Below, piece after piece: positions 35,288 through 45,104 of a DNA stretch of 64,000 bases; within the stretch, counting starts at the first letter, position 1, and the number at the start of each line of letters is the position of its first letter. The translations under genes and the position numbers were made by a program. The notes beneath the pieces were generated by a model. It was not told where the DNA came from. It saw nothing but the letters and a program-made list of their open reading frames with translations, and ran no database searches. Source of the stretch: Prado023 sp964418695 (GTDB lineage Bacteria > Actinomycetota > Actinomycetes > S36-B12 > CAIYMF01). The stretch spans positions 186,001 to 250,000 of the forward strand of contig CAYQMN010000002.1 in the NCBI GenBank assembly GCA_964418695.1, given 5' to 3'.

Positions 35288-36576
35288 GTGCCGATCCTCC
35301 CGAGGTGTCGGGCGCCTCCGACCCGGCCGACCCCACCCTCGACCCGAGCGGCCCCAGCCCCGACCCGGACCTTGCGGAGGCCGACCCCGCCCCCGACCCG
35401 GACGGCCCCGGGAGGCGGCCCGGCGCGTTCAGCCGGGGCTGGCGCGCCCTGCTGGGCCTGGACGCCCCCCGGGATCCTCGCGAGCGCACCCGGCAGCGGG
35501 CGATCGTGCGGGGGGTGGTCGCCGCCACCGTCCTGATCGTCGGGGCGTCGTTCGTGCGGCTGCCCCTGCTCGTGCTCAGCCCCGGCCCGACCTACAACAC
35601 CATCGGCGAGGTCGACGGGACCCCGATGATCGTCATCACGGACACGACCACCTACCCGACCGAGGGCAACCTCGACATGCTGACCGTCTCCGAGCGCGGC
35701 GGCTCCTCCGGGGGAGTCCCGATCGGCGAGGCGCTGGCCGGCTGGCTGGCCCCGCACAGCAGCGTGGTGCCGCGGGAGAGCGTGTACGGCCCGGACGTCC
35801 CCAGACAGGAGATCCGCGAGCGCAACGACCAGCTGTTCGCCGACTCGCAGTCCAACTCGGTGGCGGCCGCGATGAGGGAGCTCGACATCGCCGTGGTCGA
35901 GCTCGTGGTGGTGTCCGTCGTGGTGGGCGGCGGTCCGGCCGACGGGATCGTGCGGGCCGGCGACGAGATCCTCGCCGTGAACGGGACGAAGGTGACCAAG
36001 CCCGCGGACGTCGGCGCGCAGGTCCGCAAGGGCAATGTCGGCGACACCGTCGAGCTGGAGGTCGTGCGCACCGAGAAGCCCGGTGACGAGCCGACCACGC
36101 ACACGCTCGAGGTGGTCGCCCAGGCCAACCCGCAGACTCCGCAGGGCGAGACGCCCGCCCCCTATCTGGGGATCGTGGTCGGGCTGACCTACGACGCGCC
36201 GTTCCCGATCGACTTCACGCTGGAGAACGTGGGCGGTCCCAGCGCCGGGATGATGTTCTCGCTGGCCATCGTCGACATGCTCACCCCCGGTCCGATCAAC
36301 GGCGGCAAGCACGTCGCCGGGACCGGGGCGATCGACCCGGAGGGCAACGTGTCGCCCATCGGGGGCATCCAGCAGAAGCTCGTGGGTGCCCAGCGCGCGG
36401 GGGCGCAGCTGTTCCTGGCACCGGCCGCGAACTGCTCGGAGGTGGTCGGGCACGAGCCGGACGGCATGCGCGTGGTGGCGGTGGAGACGCTGCACGAGGC
36501 GCGCGCGGACGTCGAGGCGTGGGTCAAGGACCCGAATGCGCAGCTGCGCGGCTGTGCGGCGGTCCTCGCCGGCTGA
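35284..36576 (+). CDS. Membrane-anchored PDZ domain Lon-type protease
   Basis: 430 residues from GTG 35284. Cytoplasmic Pro/Asp-rich N-terminus, one membrane helix (GVVAATVLIVGASFV), an extracytoplasmic region, a PDZ domain (PADGIVRAGDEILAVNGTKV), then a Lon catalytic domain with Ser in GGPSAGMMFSLAIVDML and Lys in GGIQQKLVGAQRAGA. It is homologous in layout to Rv3194c. The Ser-Lys dyad is intact, so it should be active on the outer face of the membrane. Confidence 0.93.
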   Translation: MSADPPEVSGASDPADPTLDPSGPSPDPDLAEADPAPDPDGPGRRPGAFSRGWRALLGLDAPRDPRERTRQRAIVRGVVAATVLIVGASFVRLPLLVLSPGPTYNTIGEVDGTPMIVITDTTTYPTEGNLDMLTVSERGGSSGGVPIGEALAGWLAPHSSVVPRESVYGPDVPRQEIRERNDQLFADSQSNSVAAAMRELDIAVVELVVVSVVVGGGPADGIVRAGDEILAVNGTKVTKPADVGAQVRKGNVGDTVELEVVRTEKPGDEPTTHTLEVVAQANPQTPQGETPAPYLGIVVGLTYDAPFPIDFTLENVGGPSAGMMFSLAIVDMLTPGPINGGKHVAGTGAIDPEGNVSPIGGIQQKLVGAQRAGAQLFLAPAANCSEVVGHEPDGMRVVAVETLHEARADVEAWVKDPNAQLRGCAAVLAG

Positions 36577-36589
36577 GCGAAGCCCAGCG

Positions 36590-37096
36590 TCAGCGGAACG
36601 TCCCCAACAGCGCGTCGGACAGGTCCGGCACCAGGTCCGCCCCGGTGAGCACCGCCTCGTCGTCGTGCCCCCGGGCCCGCAGCGCGCACATGCTGGCCCC
36701 GCCGCGCAGCACGCCCACGACGATCCGCATGTCCTGGGCGTCGGGGTGCTCGCGCGCGGCCCGGGCGGCCGCCAGGCTGGCCGCGACCTCCTCCTCGGCG
36801 TCCGGCGGCAGGACGATCCGCTCCATCGACAGCACCGCACCGGCCACCTCCGCCGGCCACTCGATCCCGGAGAGGAAGACGTCCAGCGCCCGGTCGGCCG
36901 GGGTGGCGCCCTGCTCGAACGTGGTCAGCGCCGGGCCGTCGCGGTCCACGCCCAACTGCGCGGCCAGGCCGGGCTCGGCGCGGCGCAGGTGCTCGGTGGT
37001 GACCAGTGCGAAGAGCAGCGTCGGCTGGTCCCAGCCGTCGGCCTCCACATGCCGCTCGATGTCGAGCACCGCTTCGAGCAGGTCGCGTTCGTCCAT
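36590..37096 (-). CDS. PPA1309-family protein
   Basis: 168 residues from ATG 37096. Sequence features: MDERDLLEAVLDIERHVEADGWDQPTLLFALV and later EWPAEVAGAVLSMERIVLPP, then MRIVVGVLRGGASMCALRA. This matches the actinobacterial PPA1309 family, which lies between PDZ-Lon and UPF0182 in many genomes. Function unknown. Divergent from UPF0182. Confidence 0.85.
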   Translation of the reverse strand: MDERDLLEAVLDIERHVEADGWDQPTLLFALVTTEHLRRAEPGLAAQLGVDRDGPALTTFEQGATPADRALDVFLSGIEWPAEVAGAVLSMERIVLPPDAEEEVAASLAAARAAREHPDAQDMRIVVGVLRGGASMCALRARGHDDEAVLTGADLVPDLSDALLGTFR

Positions 37097-37215
37097 GGCG
37101 TGATCCTCCCAGCCCGATCCTCCCAGCCCGATCCGGCTCGTGAAACCGCCGCCCGCCCGCCCGCGCCGGGGAAGGCGGTCCGGCGGATGTCCGAACGGCT
37201 TGTAGTTTGGAGCCC

Positions 37216-40164
37216 GTGACGTTCGATCCGCCGATGCCCACGCGCGCCCGCCAACCTCAGCAGAGGCCGCGCCGGTCGGCGCTGGTGCCCACGATCGCCA
37301 TCCTGGTCGGACTCGGGCTGGTGTTCCTGCTCGTGACCTCCTTCTACACCGAGTACCTCTGGTACCAGTCGCTGGACAAGGCGTCGGTGTTCACCACGCT
37401 GCTGCTCACGCGCCTCGGGCTGTTCGTGGTCTTCGCGCTGGTGATGGCGACCTCGGTGGGCCTGACCATGTGGATCGCCCACCGGTCGCGGCCCGAGCTG
37501 GGCGCGTTCTCCGCCGAGCAGGTCTCACTGGAGCGCTACCGAGCCTCGCTGGAGCCGCTGGAGAAGGTCATCCTGCTGGGCGTCCCGGCGATCCTCGGGC
37601 TGCTCGCGGGGATGGCCGCGACCGCCCAGTGGGAGTCGTTCATGCTCTGGCGTTACGCGACCCCGTTCGGGCAGACCGACGCGCAGTTCGGCATGGACGT
37701 CGGCTTCTTCGTCATGCAGTTCCCGTTCCTGCGGTTCGTCCTGGGCTTCGGCTTCGCGACGCTGGTCGTGTGCTTGGGGATGGCCGTGGTCACCCACTAC
37801 GTGTATGGCGGCCTGCGCGTGCAGGGGCCCTCGCCGCGCACCAGCCGGGCCGCGCACATCCAGATCAGCCTGCTGGCCGGCCTGCTCATGCTGCTCAAGG
37901 CCGCGGGCTACTGGATGGACCGCTACGCGCTGGCCACCAAGTCCGAGGCGCTGGTCGACGGGTTCACCGGGCTGAAGTACCGCGACGTGAACGCCGTGCT
38001 GCCGGCCAAGAACATCATGGTCGCGATCGCGCTGGTGTGTGCCGTGCTGTTCTTCGTCAACGCGTTCCGCCAGGGCTGGCTGCTGCCGCTGATCGGCACC
38101 GGGCTGCTGGCGGTCTCGGCCCTGGTCATCGCCGGCATCTACCCGGCGATCGTGCAGCAGTTCCAGGTCAAGCCCTCCGAGCTCGTGCGCGAGCAGGACT
38201 ACATCCAGCGCAACATCGACGCCACGCGGACCGCGTACGGGATAGCCGATGCGGAGTTCCAGGACTACTCCGGCGACGGCGAGCCGACCGCCGAGACGCT
38301 CAAGAACGACGCAGGCACGCTGGGCAACGTCCGGCTGCTCGACCCCGCGGTGGTGTCCCCGACGTTCCGCCAGCTGCAGCAGATCCGCGGCTTCTACTCG
38401 TTCCCCGACGCACTGGACGTGGACCGCTACCCGATGGAGAACGGCACCCGGGGGGCGGTCATCGCCGTGCGCGAGGTGAACCTCGACGGGGTCGGGGAGC
38501 GCAACTGGGCCAACGACCACGTGGTCTACACGCACGGCTACGGCGTCGTCGCGGCCTACGACAACACCGCCGCGGCCGACGGGCGCCCGGCGTTCTTCGC
38601 CTCGAACATCCCGACCGTGGGTCAGCTGGACGTCCAGCAGCCGCGGGTCTACTTCGGCGAGCAGTCCCCGGCCTACTCGATCGTGGGCGCCGAGGAGGGG
38701 GCCGAGCCGCGCGAGCTGGACTACCCGGACGACACCTCGGGCGTGGGCCAGCGCAACAACACCTACGACGGCTCCGGTGGGGTCGGGGTCGGCAGCCTGT
38801 GGCGCAAGCTGCTCTTCGCGACGCGGTTCCAGGACGTCAACATCGTGCTGTCCGACCTGGTCAACTCGCAGTCCAAGATCCTGTTCGACCGCGACCCGGT
38901 CACCCGCATCGAGAAGGTCGCCCCCTGGCTGACCCTGGACGGCGACCCGTACCCGGTCGTCGTGGACGGTCGGGTGCAGTGGGTGGTCGACGCGTACACC
39001 ACGTCCAATGCGTTCCCGTACTCGTCGCGCACGACGCTCTCGGACGCCACCAGCGACGCGATCACCGCCTCCACCACCTCGGTGACGACGCTGCCCAGCC
39101 AGCGGATCAACTACCTGCGCAACTCGGTGAAGGCCGTGGTCGACGCCTACGACGGCACGGTGACCCTCTACGCGTGGGACCCCGACGAGCCGGTGCTGCA
39201 CACCTGGTCGCGGGTGTTCTCGAACGTGGTGACCCCGATCGAGGAGGCGCCCGCCTCGCTGCAGGCGCACTTCCGCTACCCGGAGGACCTGTTCAAGGTC
39301 CAGCGCACGATCCTGTCGCGCTACCACGTGACCGACCCGACCAGCTTCTACAACGGCCAGGACTTCTGGACGATCCCGCTGGACCCGACCAACCGGGCGG
39401 TCAACGCGTTCCAGCCGCCGTACTACCTGACCCTGCGGATGCCCGGCACCGAGACCCCGACGTTCTCGCTGACCACGACGTTCGCCCCGCTCAAGCGGCA
39501 GACGCTGGCCGCGTTCATGGCTGTCGACGCCCAGCCCGGGCCGGGCTACGGGACGATGCGCGTGCTGCAGCTGCCGCGCAACACGACCGTGCCCGGGCCG
39601 ACGCAGGTGCAGAACAACTTCGAGTCCGAGCCGACGATCGCCGAGCAGCTGACGCTGCTGCGTCGCGGCGGGGCCGACGTCGAGTTCGGCAACCTGCTGT
39701 CGCTGCCGGTCAGTGGCGGCCTGCTCTACGTCGAGCCGGTATACGTCAAGGCCACCCAGGGGCAGGGGTATCCGCTGCTGCGCAAGGTGCTGGTCGCGTT
39801 CGGCAACACCTCGGTGCTGGAGAACTCGCTGGGCGAGGCGCTGGCGGCGGTGTTCAAGGTGGACGGGTCCGCCGAGCCGCCGGACGACGGCGGCGGCGAG
39901 CCCTCCGAGCCGAGCTCCAACGCGCAGGCCGACCTGACCAAGGCGATCGCCGACGCGCAGGCCGCCTACGAGGCCGGCCAGAAGGCGTTGGAGTCCGGTG
40001 ACTTCGCCGGGTACGGCAAGGCCCAGGACCAGCTCAAGGCGGCGCTGGACCGGGCCGCCGACGCCCAGAAGCGCCTGATCGCGGAGCAGGGCGGCGACTC
40101 GGGGAATGCGGCCGGCTCCGGGGAGGGCGCCGAGTCGGACGCGCCGGCGGACGAGGCCGCGTAG
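37216..40164 (+). CDS. UPF0182 family large membrane protein
   Basis: 982 residues from GTG 37216 (TTG 37207 and ATG 37234 are alternatives). Seven membrane helices in the first 330 residues (first at 28-48, YTEYLWYQSLDKASVF after it), then a large extracytoplasmic domain of about 570 residues (ANDHVVYTHGYGVVAAY, LPSQRINYLRNSVKAVVDAYDG), and an Ala/Glu-rich coiled C-terminus. This is the conserved UPF0182/Rv3193c layout and length. Function unknown. Confidence 0.95.
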   Translation: MTFDPPMPTRARQPQQRPRRSALVPTIAILVGLGLVFLLVTSFYTEYLWYQSLDKASVFTTLLLTRLGLFVVFALVMATSVGLTMWIAHRSRPELGAFSAEQVSLERYRASLEPLEKVILLGVPAILGLLAGMAATAQWESFMLWRYATPFGQTDAQFGMDVGFFVMQFPFLRFVLGFGFATLVVCLGMAVVTHYVYGGLRVQGPSPRTSRAAHIQISLLAGLLMLLKAAGYWMDRYALATKSEALVDGFTGLKYRDVNAVLPAKNIMVAIALVCAVLFFVNAFRQGWLLPLIGTGLLAVSALVIAGIYPAIVQQFQVKPSELVREQDYIQRNIDATRTAYGIADAEFQDYSGDGEPTAETLKNDAGTLGNVRLLDPAVVSPTFRQLQQIRGFYSFPDALDVDRYPMENGTRGAVIAVREVNLDGVGERNWANDHVVYTHGYGVVAAYDNTAAADGRPAFFASNIPTVGQLDVQQPRVYFGEQSPAYSIVGAEEGAEPRELDYPDDTSGVGQRNNTYDGSGGVGVGSLWRKLLFATRFQDVNIVLSDLVNSQSKILFDRDPVTRIEKVAPWLTLDGDPYPVVVDGRVQWVVDAYTTSNAFPYSSRTTLSDATSDAITASTTSVTTLPSQRINYLRNSVKAVVDAYDGTVTLYAWDPDEPVLHTWSRVFSNVVTPIEEAPASLQAHFRYPEDLFKVQRTILSRYHVTDPTSFYNGQDFWTIPLDPTNRAVNAFQPPYYLTLRMPGTETPTFSLTTTFAPLKRQTLAAFMAVDAQPGPGYGTMRVLQLPRNTTVPGPTQVQNNFESEPTIAEQLTLLRRGGADVEFGNLLSLPVSGGLLYVEPVYVKATQGQGYPLLRKVLVAFGNTSVLENSLGEALAAVFKVDGSAEPPDDGGGEPSEPSSNAQADLTKAIADAQAAYEAGQKALESGDFAGYGKAQDQLKAALDRAADAQKRLIAEQGGDSGNAAGSGEGAESDAPADEAA

Positions 40165-40263
40165 AGCGCGTAGGAGCCCGGCTCCCGGGCGTCGCACCGA
40201 CTCGGCGCGGGTCGGGCCGCATAGGGTGTGGGGTCTCGGGCGGGGTTCGGGAGGTGGGTCGGG

Positions 40264-41466
40264 GTGAGCAGGCGGCGGCGAAGGGCGTGGCCGTGGGTGA
40301 TCCTGTTCAGCACGATCGGCCTGACAGCGACCTTCTTCGCCGTGGGCGGCTGGTACTTCTCCGGGCAGATCTACGCTGACGCGCTGAAGTCCGAGCCCTG
40401 GGATCCGACGAACCTGCAGGGCGGGACCGTCGAGGCCATCAAGGTGACCGACGACGGCGGCCGGATCACGCTGCGCCCCGACACCGAGTTCGCCGGCGAC
40501 CGCACCTTCGACAACATGGTGGTCGGCCTGGCGATCGGTGACTCGCTGGTCGTGGCCGGCCCCGCGCAGGACAACGGCGACGGCTCGGTCACCCGCGCGG
40601 TCCGCGACGTGGTCGGCAAGCAGCCGCCGCCGGGGTCACGCTACGGGCTGACCCGCGACGTGTGGCTGACCCCGAAGCAGGCGGGCCTGGACTACGAGGA
40701 CGTGAAGCTGACCACCCCGGGCAACGTGACGTTCCCGGCCTGGCTCATCCCCGGCGAGAAGGACGGCCGGTGGGCGGTGCTCGTGCACGGCAAGGGCGCC
40801 AGCAGATCCGAGATGCTGCGGATGGCGGTCTCGCTGAACAACCAGGGCTACACGGTCCTGGACATCACCCATCAGGGTGACGTCGGCGCCCCGGGGTACG
40901 ACAAGGGGATGGTCACCTACGGCCGGGTCGAGTGGCAGGCCGTCGAGGCGGCCGTGGACTACGCCGCCGACCGAGGTGCCGCGCGGATCGTGCTGGGCGG
41001 GGCGAGCCACGGCGGCGCGGTCGTGCTCGGGTTCCTGGACCGCGGCTCTCTGACGAGCCGGGTCGACGGGGTGATCCTGGACGCGCCGGCCTCGTCGCTG
41101 CACGACGTGATCGACGAGGCGGCGGAGTTCCACGCGCTGCCGGTCGCCGGTCTGCCGATCCCCGAGCCGCTGGAGGACGTGGCCATGTGGCTGGTCTCCG
41201 CGCGATACGGGGTGGCGTTCAACGAGGTGAACTACACCGACATGGCGGGCCTGGTGAAGGTGCCGCTGCTGGTGTTCCAGGGCAGCGCGGACAAGTCCGT
41301 GCCGCAGGCCGTGAACGACCGGTTCGTGCAGGGCGCGGGCGCGGGGGCGACGTACGTCGTGGTCCCGGACGCGGCGCACGTGGCCTCCTGGAACGTCGAC
41401 CCCAAGGGTTACGACAAGCAGCTGAAGGCGTTCCTGAAGTCGATAGAGCCCAAGGAGCAGAGCTAG
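40264..41466 (+). CDS. Membrane-anchored alpha/beta hydrolase
   Basis: 400 residues from GTG 40264 (GGGAGG upstream). One N-terminal membrane helix (WVILFSTIGLTATFFAVGGW) anchors an extracytoplasmic hydrolase. Nucleophile elbow GGASHGG (Ser), oxyanion VLVHGKGASRSE, Asp in FQGSADKSVP, and His in PDAAHVASW. Complete triad; related to the dienelactone/acyl hydrolase group. Substrate unknown. Confidence 0.88.
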   Translation: MSRRRRRAWPWVILFSTIGLTATFFAVGGWYFSGQIYADALKSEPWDPTNLQGGTVEAIKVTDDGGRITLRPDTEFAGDRTFDNMVVGLAIGDSLVVAGPAQDNGDGSVTRAVRDVVGKQPPPGSRYGLTRDVWLTPKQAGLDYEDVKLTTPGNVTFPAWLIPGEKDGRWAVLVHGKGASRSEMLRMAVSLNNQGYTVLDITHQGDVGAPGYDKGMVTYGRVEWQAVEAAVDYAADRGAARIVLGGASHGGAVVLGFLDRGSLTSRVDGVILDAPASSLHDVIDEAAEFHALPVAGLPIPEPLEDVAMWLVSARYGVAFNEVNYTDMAGLVKVPLLVFQGSADKSVPQAVNDRFVQGAGAGATYVVVPDAAHVASWNVDPKGYDKQLKAFLKSIEPKEQS

Positions 41467-41504
41467 CCGGAGCCAGCCCAGCACAGCGCCGCTGCTCCTG
41501 CACG

Positions 41505-41559
41505 AGGACCTGCGCGAAACGGACAAGGACCTGCGCGGAACGGACACCCGTGTCCGTTC
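41505..41559. terminator. Tandem 21-bp repeat and palindrome between convergent genes
   Basis: AGGACCTGCGCGAAACGGACA at 41505-41525 is repeated with one change at 41526-41546. The second copy's end forms a palindrome: GAACGGACAC (41538-41547), CC, GTGTCCGTTC (41550-41559). Position between two convergent stops suggests a two-way terminator, though an operator is possible. Confidence 0.55.
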
Positions 41560-41589
41560 TCGGCGGGTAGCCGAGCGGCCTCGCGCCTG

Positions 41590-42708
41590 TCAGCTCCGTG
41601 CGCGCTCGGCGATGACCACGCCGGTCAGGATCACCAGCCCGCCGATCAGCTGAACCCCGGTGAGGACCTCGCCGAGCACGACCCACGCGACGATCGCGGC
41701 CAGGAATGGCTCGGTCATGCCGACGATGCTCGCGCCGGCCGCGCCGATGTGGCGGATCGCCGCCAGCACCAGCCAGAACGGCGCGATCGTGCCCAGGACG
41801 ACCATCCACGCGGCCAGCGCCCACAGGGGGACGGTCGGCGTGCCCTCGCCCAGCGGTGCGGCGCCCCCTGCGAGCGCCCCGAAGTCGAAGTGCCACCAGG
41901 GCAAGACGATCGCCCAGAGGGCGGAGGCGAATCCGAAGCCCCAGAGGGTCAGCGAGACGGGGTCGCGCTGCCGGCCGGCGGTCTCGCCGAGCAGGTAGTA
42001 GACGGCCAGGGCGACGGCCGCGCCGAAGGCGGCGGCGACCGCGACCGGGTTCAGCTGCAGGCCGTGCCAGATCTCGGCGACCAAGGCCAGCCCGAGCAGC
42101 GCCAGGGCGAGCCCGAGCCAGATCGTGCGGCGAACCGGGTGTCCCCAGCCGAAACGGACCCACAGCACGACCATGATCGGGGCGGTGAACTCGATGAGCA
42201 GGGCGATCCCGATGGGCATCCGCTCGATGGCCACGAAGTACAGCCACTGGGTCATGGCCACGCCGAGGATGCCGTACGCGGCGATCGGCCCGAGCTCGGC
42301 GCGGCGCAGCCGCAGGGTGGGGCGGTTGGTGACCGCGACGACGACCAGCAGGAGCAGGAACGCGGCGGTGACCCGCAGCTGGGAGACACGGGCGGCATCC
42401 CCGACGCTCTGCAGGAGGATCTTGCTCACGGTCCCGTTGAGCCCGAAGAGGACCGAGGCGGTCAGGTAGAGCGCGTACCCGACCAGTGGCCGCCGGTGGG
42501 GGAGTGCGGTGGGGGCGCGGGCGTCGGACGGCTCGGCTCGGCGGGACTGATCGGGGGCCTCGCCTGGCGGGATCGGGACGCCCGCGGAGGCATCGGGCGG
42601 CGGAAGGCGGGGGTCGTCCTGGCTTCCGGAGGGACGCGGCCCGCCCGCGGTGCCCGCCGGTGGCGGCGCGCGGAACGAGTCGCGACCCGGATCGGGCGGC
42701 GAGGTCAC
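41590..42708 (-). CDS. EamA/DMT family transporter
   Basis: 372 residues from GTG 42708, overlapping the hydrolase stop (GTGA). A roughly 70-residue Pro-rich N-terminus precedes ten predicted membrane helices in two repeats, including GLNGTVSKILLQ and GMTEPFLAAIVAWVVLGEVLTGVQLIGG, typical of the second EamA repeat. Likely exporter of a metabolite; substrate unknown. Confidence 0.88.
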   Translation of the reverse strand: MTSPPDPGRDSFRAPPPAGTAGGPRPSGSQDDPRLPPPDASAGVPIPPGEAPDQSRRAEPSDARAPTALPHRRPLVGYALYLTASVLFGLNGTVSKILLQSVGDAARVSQLRVTAAFLLLLVVVAVTNRPTLRLRRAELGPIAAYGILGVAMTQWLYFVAIERMPIGIALLIEFTAPIMVVLWVRFGWGHPVRRTIWLGLALALLGLALVAEIWHGLQLNPVAVAAAFGAAVALAVYYLLGETAGRQRDPVSLTLWGFGFASALWAIVLPWWHFDFGALAGGAAPLGEGTPTVPLWALAAWMVVLGTIAPFWLVLAAIRHIGAAGASIVGMTEPFLAAIVAWVVLGEVLTGVQLIGGLVILTGVVIAERARS

Positions 42709-43490
42709 GCTGTGCCGAGGGACCGGATCAGGTCGGCGAGCAGGGCGACCGTCGCGTCCGGCGCATCCCGGCGGACGTCGTGCCCGACAGGCAGCCGGTG
42801 CATCGACCAACCGGGGAGCTCGGCGAGCCCATGGGCGGCTGCCGGGGAGACGAGGGCCCCCAGGGAGGGCTCGCCGGCCACCAGGACTGCCGGGCAGCGG
42901 ACGGCGCGGGCCAGCCCCGCCCATCCGTCGTGGACCCACGGGACGGGGCTCTCGAAAGCAGACGTGTCGACGCTGCGCTTGGCCCTCGCCCATGGCTCGT
43001 ACTCGGCCTCGTCCCATGTCGGGTGGTCGGCGCGAGCGGCGGCGACGACCTGCTCAAGAGGCAGGCTGCGCAGGCTGGCGAACCAGGCGCCGAACTCGCT
43101 GAGGTCGGCAGGCTCAGGTGCCACGGGGTCGTCGTCGAGCCCATGGCCCATGGGCGGGTCCTCCAGCCAGAGGCCCACGGCGAGATCGGGGCGGGTGGCG
43201 GCCACGCCCAGCGCCATCATCGCGCCCATGGAGTGCCCGCCGATCACGAGTGCAGCGCCGGTCTGCTCGGCCAGTGCCTCGGCGCTGCGCACGCCGGACG
43301 CGAGCAGGTCGTCCCAGGCGATCGTGTGGCCGGGACGGGCCAGGTGCCCGCCGTGAGCGGGGGCCGAGGGAGTGCAGACCCGCAGATCGGCCAGCCCGGG
43401 GGCGGCCCGCAGGCGCTGCACGAAGGGAGCCCAGCAGCTCCCGTCATCCCCCATCCCGTGCAAGAGCAGGAGGCCGGGCAGGGCGTTCAT
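42705..43490 (-). CDS. Alpha/beta hydrolase
   Basis: 261 residues from ATG 43490. LLLLHGMGDDGSCW gives the oxyanion loop, GGHSMGAMM the nucleophile elbow, and the late region LPVGHDVRRDAP the catalytic His. The Asp in the third position is less obvious. It is translationally coupled to the EamA transporter, so the pair may handle the same compound. Confidence 0.85.
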   Translation of the reverse strand: MNALPGLLLLHGMGDDGSCWAPFVQRLRAAPGLADLRVCTPSAPAHGGHLARPGHTIAWDDLLASGVRSAEALAEQTGAALVIGGHSMGAMMALGVAATRPDLAVGLWLEDPPMGHGLDDDPVAPEPADLSEFGAWFASLRSLPLEQVVAAARADHPTWDEAEYEPWARAKRSVDTSAFESPVPWVHDGWAGLARAVRCPAVLVAGEPSLGALVSPAAAHGLAELPGWSMHRLPVGHDVRRDAPDATVALLADLIRSLGTA

Positions 43491-43773
43491 CGGCAGGACC
43501 TCCAGTGAGTTCGGGTTGAGCAGACCGGGAGCTGGTATGGCTCGGGCGCGGTCGCGCGGTGTGCGTGCAGGAGCGTATCCGCCAGGGCTGGGAGAGTCGC
43601 CAGGGTCGGGCGAGTCGGCGGCGGTGGGGCCGGCAAGGGGATCGGGCGAGGGCCACGCGTCGGGCGAGTCGCGGGGGTCGGGTGAGTCGCGGGGGTCGGG
43701 CGCGACCCGGGCGCCCGGCGCGGCCCAGGCGCCCGGCGCGGCCTGCGTCGGTGTGTGGGCGCCGGGCTTCCGG
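43491..43773. other. 283-bp G-rich low-complexity spacer
   Basis: The region is dominated by degenerate copies of GTCGGG(C/T)GAGTCGCGGGG (around 43604, 43657 and 43677) and GCGCCCGGCGCGGCC (around 43710-43742). No gene with a ribosome binding site is seen. Confidence 0.6.
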
Positions 43774-44988
43774 TCAGGCTTCGGCGGGCGTGGGCTGGCG
43801 CGGCGAGAGGGCGAACTGATGCATCCACTCGCGCAGCAGCTTGTACACCGCAGCGTCGTTGAGCAGCGTGAAGTGGTTCATCCGGCCCACATGGATGTCG
43901 ACGTCGAAGTCGAGCCGGCGCTTGCGGCCTCGCCCGGCTGCGCTGGGGAGTCGCACGAGCCCGTCGCCGATGACCATCGAGACCGGGTGGTTCGGGTTCT
44001 TGGTCAGCGTCGAGCCGAGCGAGCAGTGGGCCACGCCGGGGACGCCGGGTGGGTCCAGCTCGGCGGTCTCGTCCTCCACGAGTCGGCCGTGGCTCAGATC
44101 GCGGACCCCGGGGCTCCGCCGGGCCAGGACCTGCCCGATCGGGGCCGTCTCGGGGAACGCGTTGAGCGCGCGCTCGGCGATGTCCACGGCCTTGGAGACA
44201 GGTGAGCCCAGGTGCGGCGTCCCGAGAGAGACGATGAGCCGCAGCCGGCCGACCCACGCATGCCCGGCGAGATGGGCCTGATGTGCCGCGCTGCGGGCGA
44301 CCAGGCCACCCATCGAATGCCCGACCAGCGTGATGCCGTCCAGGGGGACCGGCCAGGCGGACTCCAGGTGCGCGATCAGCTCGGCCAGCTCGGCGCCGCT
44401 TCGACCCACGGCCAGGCCGGTGTTGTACCGCGCGACCAATGACGTGACCCCGTGCTCGGCCTCGAGCGCCTCGGGATAGGGGATGTGCGGTTCGAGCGTG
44501 CCGCGCGGCTGTCGGCTCCAATCGGCCTCGGTTTCGACGAGACCGTGCAGGAAGAGGACGACGTGCGGCTGCACGTCCGGGAGCTTGGCGAGGGCGTCCA
44601 GGGCGAGTCGCTCGCCGCGGTGGAACAGCGTCAGAGCAGTGGTGACGGCAGCGGGGTCGGTGACGGCCGGGCCGAGGATTCCGTTGAGGGTCGCCACGGC
44701 CTTGAGCGCCGACGGGTGATCCAGGATCGAGGGTCCGTCGGCCTGTGTCCGGGCGGCTGCGACAGCCGCGGCACCCCGGGGGAGCCAGCGGTGGGCGGCC
44801 CGGACCGTCGCGTACGTGGCGGTGGTGGTGGCCCGGACGATCGTGTGCACCGGCTTGGCGGGCGGCGGCAGGGCCGAGTCGACCCGGGCGCTGATCGCGC
44901 CGTGGACATCCTCGACAGCGCGCACGAGGTCCTCCAGCACGTCGCCGGCGACACCGCCGAGCGCGCGGATCTCGTCCTGTCGGTTCAT
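43774..44988 (-). CDS. PGAP1/lipase-like alpha/beta hydrolase
   Basis: 404 residues from ATG 44988, with GGAGCGCCC upstream. After about 120 helical residues comes a lipase core: VVLFLHGLVETEADW, nucleophile elbow VGHSMGGLVA, SLGTPHLGSPVSKAVD (a substrate-cover motif of PGAP1/GPI-lipase-like and triacylglycerol lipases), and the terminal His in HVGRMNHFTLLND. Probably an esterase or lipase; no signal peptide is seen. It is the last host gene before tRNA-fMet. Confidence 0.87.
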   Translation of the reverse strand: MNRQDEIRALGGVAGDVLEDLVRAVEDVHGAISARVDSALPPPAKPVHTIVRATTTATYATVRAAHRWLPRGAAAVAAARTQADGPSILDHPSALKAVATLNGILGPAVTDPAAVTTALTLFHRGERLALDALAKLPDVQPHVVLFLHGLVETEADWSRQPRGTLEPHIPYPEALEAEHGVTSLVARYNTGLAVGRSGAELAELIAHLESAWPVPLDGITLVGHSMGGLVARSAAHQAHLAGHAWVGRLRLIVSLGTPHLGSPVSKAVDIAERALNAFPETAPIGQVLARRSPGVRDLSHGRLVEDETAELDPPGVPGVAHCSLGSTLTKNPNHPVSMVIGDGLVRLPSAAGRGRKRRLDFDVDIHVGRMNHFTLLNDAAVYKLLREWMHQFALSPRQPTPAEA

Positions 44989-45104
44989 GGGCGCTCCCTC
45001 CTGGGGCGCAAGAGTGGCAGAGAGGTCCGCCCACGGGAAGTGCCGACGCGCGGCGCGGGCGATTTGGTGGGTCCGGGCGTGCTGACGTATCCTTCTCAGG
45101 CCGA

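Noticed and set aside
37525..40197. Long reverse-strand frame opposite the UPF0182 gene
   Set aside because: Same shadow effect; composition is Val/Arg/His/Gly-rich with no domain, and the forward gene is well supported.
43491..43773. G-rich repeats considered as a CRISPR-like array
   Set aside because: Repeat units are degenerate, of unequal length and not separated by unique spacers; no cas genes are present in the window. They look like low-complexity spacer DNA.
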